A DNA stretch of 11,269 nt from an uncultured Micrococcales bacterium (GTDB lineage Bacteria > Actinomycetota > Actinomycetes > Actinomycetales > Microbacteriaceae): assembly GCA_903824455.1 (NCBI GenBank), contig CAIJWY010000072.1, forward strand, positions 1-11,269, written 5' to 3'. The translations under genes and the position numbers were made by a program. Below the pieces are notes generated by a model. The model made no database searches. It saw only the letters and a program-made list of their open reading frames with translations, and was not told the origin of the DNA. Positions 1 through 6,500 of the stretch are shown here, one piece after another; position 1 is the stretch's first letter, and every line of letters starts with the position of its first letter.

Positions 1-3
1 CAT
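1..3 (-). CDS. possible start of a divergent gene running off the left edge
   Basis: The first three bases are CAT, an ATG on the minus strand, so a gene could begin here and continue leftward out of the window. The only support is upstream: reading toward this ATG on the minus strand there is TAGGCT (positions 15-10), then six bases, then ATG. The same geometry precedes two better-supported genes in this window. No coding sequence is visible, so product and reality are unknown. Confidence 0.25.
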
Positions 4-33
4 GAGCCGAGCCTAGCGGGAGTTCGGCTGTGC

Positions 34-64
34 GATAGTAGAAACTAAAGACAATTCTTAGGAG
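34..64 (+). promoter_or_regulatory. candidate extended -10 and Shine-Dalgarno site of the dehydrogenase gene
   Basis: The Shine-Dalgarno sequence AGGAG at 60-64, six bases before the ATG at 71, is clear and decides that start. Upstream, GATAGT at 34-39 preceded by TG at 31-32 resembles an extended -10 element and would give a leader of roughly 25 bases. No convincing -35 hexamer was found, so the promoter part is tentative and the ribosome site is firm. Confidence 0.4.
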
Positions 65-70
65 AAATAG

Positions 71-853
71 ATGGATTTCAAGGGCACAACAGCGGTAATC
101 ACCGGAGCTAGCTCAGGCATCGGCTTGGCCTACGCCCACGAGTTTTCCAAGCGCGGTGCCAACCTAGTTTTGGTGGCACGAAGAATTGATTCTCTCAACA
201 AGATTGCAGCCGACATTAAGGCAGAATCGAACGTTTCGGTTACCACCGTGGCACTCGATCTTTCAACGCTCGACGCCGGCCAAAAACTCATGGACGAACT
301 AGGCCGCCAAAAACTTCAAGCCGACATTCTGATCAACAATGCCGGCTTTGGGACCAACGCAAGGGTTGCTAAGGAAGACCGCAAAAAGATTCAGCAAGAG
401 ATCGTGCTAAACGTGGCCACGCTGGTTGACCTATCGGCGGCTGTTTTGCCGGGAATGCTTTCTCGTGACTTTGGAGTGATTGTTAACATCGGAAGCACTG
501 CGTCGTTCCAGCCTGTGCCCGGAATGGCCGTTTACGCAGCCACCAAAGCCTTTGTTCGCTCGTTCACCGAAGCGCTCTGGGGTGAAACAGTTGGCACCAA
601 CGTGCGCGTGCTGACCGTGAACCCCGGCGCTACCGCCACCGAGTTCTTTGATGAGGGTTTTAAGGTGAGCCCCGCCAGCGGATTGGCTCCGGTGAGTGAT
701 GTGGTGAAAGCAACATTCAAAGCACTGGATTCAAAATCTTCGAAACCATCGATTATTGTTGGGGCTCAAAATAGTTTCATGGCCAAGGCAACGCGTTTGC
801 TGCCGCAGGCCGCTGTGATAAAGGTTGCTGGAAAGATGTTTCTTCACGACTAA
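71..853 (+). CDS. short-chain dehydrogenase/reductase (SDR), classical type
   Basis: A 260-residue cytoplasmic oxidoreductase that should reduce or oxidise a carbonyl/alcohol substrate with a nicotinamide cofactor. The classical SDR signature is complete: TGASSGIG at residues 11-18 (dinucleotide-binding turn), NNAG at 89-92, structural Asn114, catalytic Ser142, Tyr155 and Lys159 (YxxxK), and NPG at 184-186. An Arg-Arg pair at 37-38, just after the second beta strand, suggests a preference for NADP(H). The overall pattern is that of the COG0300/DltE-like SDR group, which has broad and poorly predictable substrates. The ATG is fixed by a good Shine-Dalgarno site. The stop codon overlaps the start of the next gene by one base, so the two are probably co-translated. 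The substrate cannot be told from sequence. Confidence 0.93.
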   Translation: MDFKGTTAVITGASSGIGLAYAHEFSKRGANLVLVARRIDSLNKIAADIKAESNVSVTTVALDLSTLDAGQKLMDELGRQKLQADILINNAGFGTNARVAKEDRKKIQQEIVLNVATLVDLSAAVLPGMLSRDFGVIVNIGSTASFQPVPGMAVYAATKAFVRSFTEALWGETVGTNVRVLTVNPGATATEFFDEGFKVSPASGLAPVSDVVKATFKALDSKSSKPSIIVGAQNSFMAKATRLLPQAAVIKVAGKMFLHD

Positions 854-1404
854 TGTCTCAAGATTTCAAACTCATTCGAACCGAACGGTTAGACCTTTAC
901 TGCCTATCTGCAGAAGAGCTTTTTGAACTGGGAAGTAACCCCGAGGTTTTTCGCCAGAGGACGTTTGTAAATCCCTACGGAGTTCTATCGGGAGAGAATC
1001 TGCCTCGAGCCAACCGCATTGCCGACGTTCGAAACGTGCCAGAAAACATTCGCTGGTATTTCCGAATGATTGTTGATCGTGGGCGAAACGTTGGGGTTGG
1101 CAGTATTTCATTTCACGGCGGGCCCGATGAACGCGGCATGGTCGAAATTGGTTTGGGAATAGCTCAAACAGAACAGGGTCAGGGTTTTGCCACGGAAGCG
1201 TTGAGTGGAATGTGGGATTGGGCGGCTACCCAAGCGGATGTTAAATTCCTCCGCTACACGGTTAGCCCGGAAAACCAGCCGTCGATTGCAATCATCAAAA
1301 AGTTTGGTTTCCCGCTAGTGGGCGAACAAATCGACGAAGAAGACGGGCTTGAACTGATCTACGAAATATCCGTTGAGGATTACTTGACGAGTGCGGTCGA
1401 ATAA
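853..1404 (+). CDS. GNAT-family N-acetyltransferase (RimJ/RimL-like)
   Basis: A 183-residue acyl-CoA-dependent acetyltransferase. It opens with the RTERLDL segment typical of the RimJ/RimL/Acetyltransf_3 branch. The acetyl-CoA pyrophosphate-binding motif (Q/R)xxGx(G/A) is Gln108-xx-Gly111-x-Ala113, followed by ATEAL. Asn141 in SPENQPS, followed by KKFGF at 149-153, matches the late conserved segment of the fold. The substrate could be a protein N-terminus, an antibiotic or a small amine; nothing in the sequence decides this. Its ATG overlaps the dehydrogenase stop codon (TAATG at 851-855) and has no close Shine-Dalgarno site of its own, which points to translation by coupling. Its last 25 bases overlap the end of the convergent amylase gene. 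Confidence 0.9.
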   Translation: MSQDFKLIRTERLDLYCLSAEELFELGSNPEVFRQRTFVNPYGVLSGENLPRANRIADVRNVPENIRWYFRMIVDRGRNVGVGSISFHGGPDERGMVEIGLGIAQTEQGQGFATEALSGMWDWAATQADVKFLRYTVSPENQPSIAIIKKFGFPLVGEQIDEEDGLELIYEISVEDYLTSAVE

Positions 1405-2771
1405 ATAACAAAGCCGCTTGCGGGGACCGAAATGGTCATTCGGCTTGATGTGACCTTGAACTTTTTACCAGTGCTGTAGTCGTAGTAGTAACCCTTGAAT
1501 GCGCTACCGGTATCAATGGTGGTCTTAGCCTTCGAAGCACCAAGGTTGATGGCTACCACAACCTTGCTGGAGCCCTTCTGGCGGCTGTAGGTGAGTACCT
1601 TGGCATTGGTGCCGTCATATTGAACTAGCTCTCCCCCGGCTGAACCGTTCCAAAGGGCTGGATTCTTGGTCTTCAGGGAAACCAGTTTCGTATAAAAGGT
1701 AGTCATCGACGACGACTTCGGCCAGTTAATGGAATCTTTGTCGAAAAATTGAAGACGACGTTTGAAACCTACTTCTTGACCCGAATAGATCAGAGGCATT
1801 CCTGGCACTGTGAAGTAAAGAGCCGAGAAGCGGTTCACAAAACCGTGAAGTCGCTCGTATTCGGTGCCATTCCAAGAGTTCTGGTCGTGGTTGGTGATGA
1901 AGGTAACTGGAAATGACCCGTTTTCATAGGTGTAGGTCAGGCTATCCAACGTTGAGGTTAGATAGGAAGCATCAGGATCGCTGGTGTTAGCAACGCTGTT
2001 TAGGCGCGAGAGCAGGCTCCAAGAGTAGTTGGCGTTGAAAGCGGAGTTAAGCTCGTCGGCAACCCCTTCGCTCTCAGCCAACATAAACATCGGTTTGATT
2101 GCATCAAGCTGTCTGGCAGCTTCCTCCCAGGCGGCGGTGGGAACACCGTTGGCATAGTCGCAGCGAAAGCCGTCGATGTCGAAGGTCGTAACCCAATACT
2201 TCATGGCATCGAGCATCGCCGCGCGCATGTCGGCATTGCTGTAGTTCAGGTCGGCAACGTCTTGCCAGTCTTGGTTCGGAGGCTGGATTACCCCGGCATT
2301 GTTTCTGGTGTACCAACTCGGATTACTCATCCAAACGTTGTCCCAGCCGGTGTGGTTGGCAACCCAGTCGAGCACAACTTTGAAGCCGGCGGCGTGCGCG
2401 GCCTTAACCAGAGACAAGAAGTCGGCATTTGTTCCCATGTCTGGGTTCACTTGTTTGTAATTAGCAACCGCGTAGGGCGAACCCAGGCTTCCAATCCTCT
2501 TCGTTTCGGAAATCGGTTGAATCGGCATGAGCCACAGGATCTTGACCCCAAGCTTCTTCAGCCTAGGAAGATGAGCTTTGAAAGCCTTGAAAGTACCGGC
2601 AGTGGTGAAGCTGCGAATGTTGACTTCATAAATGCTTGCGCTCTTAGCCCAGCTGGGAAGTGGCCGTCCGGTGGTCACCGCGGCTGCCGTTTCAACCGAA
2701 GGTGAAGTCGGATTGGTGAAACCGACTAAAGCCACTACTAGGGCTAAAACCACTGTGACGAATTTGCGCAT
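1380..2771 (-). CDS. secreted alpha-amylase-family glycoside hydrolase (GH13)
   Basis: A 463-residue enzyme (numbered from ATG 2771) expected to cleave or transfer alpha-glucans outside the cell. The N-terminus MRKF plus a hydrophobic run (about residues 5-18) and an Ala-rich stretch before residue 33 form a Sec signal peptide; there is no lipobox Cys. GH13 conserved regions are intact: DWVANH (135-140), GFRCDYANGV (201-210) with nucleophile Asp205 and Arg203, general acid/base Glu233 in MLAESE, and NHD (294-296) with Asp296. A SPYAVANY...VNPDMGT segment at about 98-114 is also typical. The last ~80 residues look like the usual beta-sandwich domain C. The frame stays open to a TTG at 2801, but ATG 2771 gives the cleaner signal peptide. 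Subfamily and substrate are undecided. No terminator separates its 3' end from the overlapping acetyltransferase gene. Confidence 0.92.
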   Translation of the reverse strand: MRKFVTVVLALVVALVGFTNPTSPSVETAAAVTTGRPLPSWAKSASIYEVNIRSFTTAGTFKAFKAHLPRLKKLGVKILWLMPIQPISETKRIGSLGSPYAVANYKQVNPDMGTNADFLSLVKAAHAAGFKVVLDWVANHTGWDNVWMSNPSWYTRNNAGVIQPPNQDWQDVADLNYSNADMRAAMLDAMKYWVTTFDIDGFRCDYANGVPTAAWEEAARQLDAIKPMFMLAESEGVADELNSAFNANYSWSLLSRLNSVANTSDPDASYLTSTLDSLTYTYENGSFPVTFITNHDQNSWNGTEYERLHGFVNRFSALYFTVPGMPLIYSGQEVGFKRRLQFFDKDSINWPKSSSMTTFYTKLVSLKTKNPALWNGSAGGELVQYDGTNAKVLTYSRQKGSSKVVVAINLGASKAKTTIDTGSAFKGYYYDYSTGKKFKVTSSRMTISVPASGFVIYSTALVK

Positions 2772-2803
2772 TATTAAGCCTAACTCGCGGGCTCCCAACA
2801 AAA
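2772..2803. promoter_or_regulatory. short divergent intergenic region, amylase versus membrane-protein pair
   Basis: Only 32 bases separate the likely amylase ATG from the divergent ATG at 2804. On the minus strand TAGGCT (2782-2777) lies five bases before the amylase ATG and could be a -10 element for a leaderless or near-leaderless transcript; AGG in the same stretch is only a poor Shine-Dalgarno match. Nothing resembling a -35 box or a palindromic sugar-repressor operator stands out. Promoter elements for both sides probably extend into the neighbouring reading frames. Confidence 0.3.
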
Positions 2804-3205
2804 ATGCTTGAATTGGAGAAACCGAAAGGCAATAAATTGAACGAGCAAGAACTTATCCAACTCTGGAACAAATCCCGAAACCAGCTGGTCTTTGCCCAAC
2901 TAGCACCCACCTTTCTGCTGATTACCACTGCCGGTCTAGTGCCAGCGGTTCGGGAAGCAGGCACCTACACGATTTGGGGTGTGCTTGGAATCCTGTTGGC
3001 ATCAGGCATCTTGGGGGCTCTCGTTGAGTTTTCGGCAGCTCACGAAGCGCAAGCCATTGCAGCCGACATTTCGGCGCTAGGGTCTGGAAGCCGCATCTCC
3101 GCCACCATTGCCAAGACATCCCCTTGGCTTCATGTTGCCAAGTACCTCACTCCGATTATTTTCGTGGGAATCTTCGTGGCACTAGCGCTAGCGTTGCTGA
3201 GCTAA
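2804..3205 (+). CDS. small three-helix membrane protein of unknown function
   Basis: A 133-residue protein not recognised as a known family. After a charged N-terminal segment it has three hydrophobic stretches likely to span the membrane, at about residues 28-46, 55-76 and 113-132. A small Ala/Ser-rich soluble loop (about 77-112) separates the second and third. The ATG at 2804 has no Shine-Dalgarno site. An in-frame TTG at 2837 (residue 12) sits seven bases after GAAAGG (2824-2829) and may be the true start, giving 122 residues. The stop codon overlaps the start of the next membrane protein (TAATG at 3203-3207), so the two are likely made together and may interact. Expression is certain only by inference from this coupling. 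Confidence 0.72.
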   Translation: MLELEKPKGNKLNEQELIQLWNKSRNQLVFAQLAPTFLLITTAGLVPAVREAGTYTIWGVLGILLASGILGALVEFSAAHEAQAIAADISALGSGSRISATIAKTSPWLHVAKYLTPIIFVGIFVALALALLS

Positions 3206-3531
3206 TGGTGAAAAACTCCGTCTTGTTTTGGATTTACCTAGGTCTAGCTGCGGCTGGATTGATTACCGCTTGGATTTTCAACTTTCAAGCTGTGATGAAC
3301 GGTGAAGACTATGGCAAGGCCTGGACCGCGACTGCAGTTGATCTGGTAGCAACCTACGATCTTGGGATAGTTGCTTTCGCTGGAGTCATCTTCATGTTCG
3401 CGGAGAGTGCCCGAATCGGCATGAAGCGAACCTGGATCCTCGTTGTGCTTTCGGGAATCACCGCTATCGCGTTCGTGTTTCCGCTGTTTTTGGCGCTGAG
3501 GGAACGCCACCTAAAACTGAACCAACCGTAA
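3205..3531 (+). CDS. DUF2834-type small membrane protein
   Basis: A 108-residue integral membrane protein. The pattern matches the DUF2834 family as I know it: an N-terminal helix (about residues 6-26), a WIFNFQ segment followed by a loop, a second helix that begins near residue 50 and runs into an ES-R-GMKR-W motif (ARIGMKRTW at about 68-76), and a final helix (about 76-97) ending in FLALRER. No biochemical role is established for this family. I chose ATG 3205 because the frame upstream of it, open to 3124, lies inside the preceding gene and reads as non-conserved sequence. The TAATG overlap with the preceding gene argues for coupled translation, and no Shine-Dalgarno site is evident. The stop codon runs straight into the terminator hairpin. 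Confidence 0.82.
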   Translation: MVKNSVLFWIYLGLAAAGLITAWIFNFQAVMNGEDYGKAWTATAVDLVATYDLGIVAFAGVIFMFAESARIGMKRTWILVVLSGITAIAFVFPLFLALRERHLKLNQP

Positions 3532-3576
3532 AAGAAATCGACCCTAACCTAAGTGGTGGTTAGGGTCGATTTCTTT
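3531..3576. terminator. bidirectional intrinsic terminator with a perfect 19-bp stem
   Basis: Positions 3531-3549 and 3558-3576 are exact reverse complements around an 8-base loop. The GC-rich core (CGACCCTAACC) sits above an A/T base, so each strand ends its hairpin in a T-rich arm (ATTTCTTT). It lies between the DUF2834 gene and the convergent giant gene and can stop transcription from both directions. The stem begins at the last base of the DUF2834 stop codon. Confidence 0.9.
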
Positions 3577-3584
3577 GCTTCAAG

Positions 3585-6500
3585 CTATCCGACCGTCAGG
3601 TTCCAGTTAATGATTGTGGGAGTAATTGCTTCTCCGGTTAGTTTCTGGCGTTTGTAGGTGGTTGGCCAACGACGGTCACGGATTACCACCGCAGTTGCCT
3701 TGATTTGCCCGCCGGCCTTAAAGAAAGCAACCGCGTCCTTGTTCAATGCACAAGTGATCGAATTCGAGAAAACCTTATCGGATAGGTAGCCCTTGGGTCC
3801 GTTTTTGGTCATAGCTCGATAAGGCTTGGTGAGGGCGGCAATCGCTGCTTTAGTTTCGAGAGCAGGGTTGGTAACGATTTTGCCCTTAGAGTCTTTGATT
3901 GCGATACCGAAAGCAGTGAAACACGACTGCGACAGCGTTTCCCCGTTCTTCGTGTACTCAATCTTTATCTCAGCCGTAATTGGGCCTATCCACTTTCCAA
4001 CTGATTTCGGCTTAACGGTTACGCCGGTTGGAGTCACCTTGACAGTGAAACCATTGCCACCCTTCATAATGCTCCCGCCAGTTCTCGGGAGTCCGACTGA
4101 AACAGATGGCTGTTCTGCGTCATCATCGCTAACCGCAGAAGGAGTAACATGAACTATTGACAAATCTAGGTATTGGGTTTCGACAGCCCCGTAGTTCCTG
4201 TCACCCGGGTGAGAAATTGCAACTCGACACTTGTTTCCATTTACGTCATAGCCTGGGCTAGTAGCAGTCAAGAGCATGTCGTAGAGCCAAGATACGGTTC
4301 CTGTTTCATCAACCGTGCAGTTTGGGTCACGGTCTGAACCGTTTGGGTTCTTCGCAGGGATTACGGTAAAGACTGGATCGAGTTCGGAACTTAGAGTGGC
4401 CGAGATTTTAAACCCAGCTGGGTCGTCGGTTGCCTCATCTGCCGTGGCTTCAGGGTCGCTGCCCTCAATCACCTGACCTGGAGCGGTCACGGTGAGTACC
4501 TGCGAAGCCTTCAAGACATTGAAAGCCTGAGTAGCCGACGAAACGTTCTTAGCTGCCGCAGTTCCGCTGGTCGCAGTAACACCACAAACACCGGTTCCAA
4601 TGATGTGCAGCTTCTTGTCGACGTCGATAAAGCAAGACGTGATCGAGGTTGCGGTGACCGAATACGTTATCGGCAGACTCATCGATGATGCGCCAGCTGC
4701 AGGTGACGTTAGGTCGAACAAGGTATCGGTGATTAGGGTTCCGCCAGCAATTTCCACCGGCAGGTTCAATGTGGTCTTATTGGTGCCTGGCTTGATAACC
4801 GGCAAAGTGAAGGTCACCTGATCGGTGAGCCCTGCCGAGTCGGTTAGTTTCACCGTGAACTTTAGGTCTTTGGTTATCGCCGTCTTTGGAGTGCCTGTGA
4901 TGGCTCCGGTGTCGGCATTTAGAGCCAAACCAAGACCAGCCAGCGCGTTACCCACTTCAGTCCAAGCGCCTGCAGCGGGGATGGTTGCCGTTCCAGCCGC
5001 CTTTACCTGTGAAACGTTCAGCGCAGGCGATGTTCCGATGGTGTAAACCGGCAACATCAAGGAAGTGTTGATGCTTGGCGGATTCGCTGCTACCAGGTTG
5101 TAACGCTTAGTTGCTTTCAAACCCTTGCCGTCGGTGAACACTGCATCGAAGGTGTAGTTGCCAGCAACGGTTGGAGTGCCAGAGATGGCTCCGGTGTCTG
5201 GGTTGAACACAAGGCCGTCTGGTAACGCTGCGCTTGGTGCAATTGGCACGAAGGTCCAGGCGCCCTTGGCAGGCTTACCGGCGGTACCAGGGGTAACCGC
5301 TGGAACTACTGCGGGAACTAGAGCCTTTCCAGCAACTGCGTTGATAGTTTCAGTGGCATTCGAACCAGCGATGGTTGGTGCCGCAGCCACGTCAAAGATT
5401 AGAACCTTGTTTGCGGTCAGCGGTGCTGAGTCGGTGAGTGTGATGGTGACTGTGACCTTGCCAACCACTCCGGTTGGGGTTCCAGTTACCACGCCAGTAT
5501 TTGGGTTTAGGGTGAGTCCTGCAGGAAGAATACCTGCGGTAACCGCCCAGGCGCGAGTCGATGGAATCGTTGCAGTGCCAGGAAGGGCTGTCAAAACATT
5601 TACAACGGCCTCGACCCCTGCGACCACGGCAACGGTGCTTGGCCCAACGATGCCAGGAGCAGCCGAAACGGTTAGTGAAAGTGGCTTCGACGCAATCACG
5701 CCCGCCTTATCTTTCACGGTTACCAAAATGCGGTCGTAGACTCCAGGAGCCAAAGGCGTTCCGGTGATCTTTCCGGATTTGGTGTCGATGACCAAGCCTT
5801 GGGGCAGACCCGTGGCCGACCAGGTTCCCGCAGTGGCTGGGATTACCGCGCTGCCGGCCGCAGCCGTGTTGACAATGGCAACCGACACTCCAACTTGCGC
5901 TCCAGCTAAGGGTGAAATGGTTGTAACAGCCGGAGCCGTAGCCGACACTGAGAAACTCACCGTCACCGGAGCCGCAGCACCAAAACTTGCGCCTCTCGAG
6001 GTTACCGCATCGCTGTTGGCGGTAACCGTGCAGGTGCCAGCTCCCACAATCGTCACGATGTTATTTGCATCAACAGTACAAACCGAAGGAGTGCTCGAAG
6101 TAACCACCGGCTTAATTGAGTCGCCTACATCTGACGCTGGGAAAAGTGGGAAAGATCCAGCATCAGGTCGCTTTACCCCGGGTGTTAGAAGTTCGATGGT
6201 CTGCGGCAACAACACCAAGACGGGTGACGATGGAAGCGAGTTCACCTTTGCGGTTGCCGGTCCATTCGATGCCAGGGTCGAGGCTACGAATGTGTACTGC
6301 ACGCCAGGGGTTAGACCGGGCACCACGCAGGCAACACCTGGAGTTGGGCACGAGACCGTTGCCGGGAATCCGAAAGTTCCATTGGCAGGCGTTGCAGACA
6401 CCTGATAACCGGTGAGGGTCCAGCCGTTCAACGGCCCCGGGGTGAAGGTAACTAGGGCGCTTGAACCAGCGGCGCCAACCGCGGTTGCCGCAGTAATTGT

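Noticed and set aside
2262..2705. Plus-strand frame of 147 codons opposite the amylase gene
   Set aside because: It lies fully inside the GH13 catalytic region, has no family features and no Shine-Dalgarno site; it is a shadow of the real gene.
3124..3204. N-terminal extension of the DUF2834 frame to ATG 3124
   Set aside because: The extra 27 residues overlap the upstream membrane-protein gene, look unlike any membrane or signal segment, and the TAATG junction gives a natural start at 3205.
4077..4091. LPRTG as a sortase cell-wall sorting signal
   Set aside because: A sorting signal needs a hydrophobic segment and basic tail right at the C-terminus. Here more than 160 soluble, basic residues follow, so the ordinary mechanism does not apply.
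5158..6405. Long plus-strand reading frames (up to 213 codons) opposite the giant gene
   Set aside because: They are antisense to a clearly coding, domain-rich minus-strand gene whose Ala/Thr/Val/Gly-rich codons leave few stops on the other strand. Their translations have no recognisable motifs, and no ribosome sites stand out.
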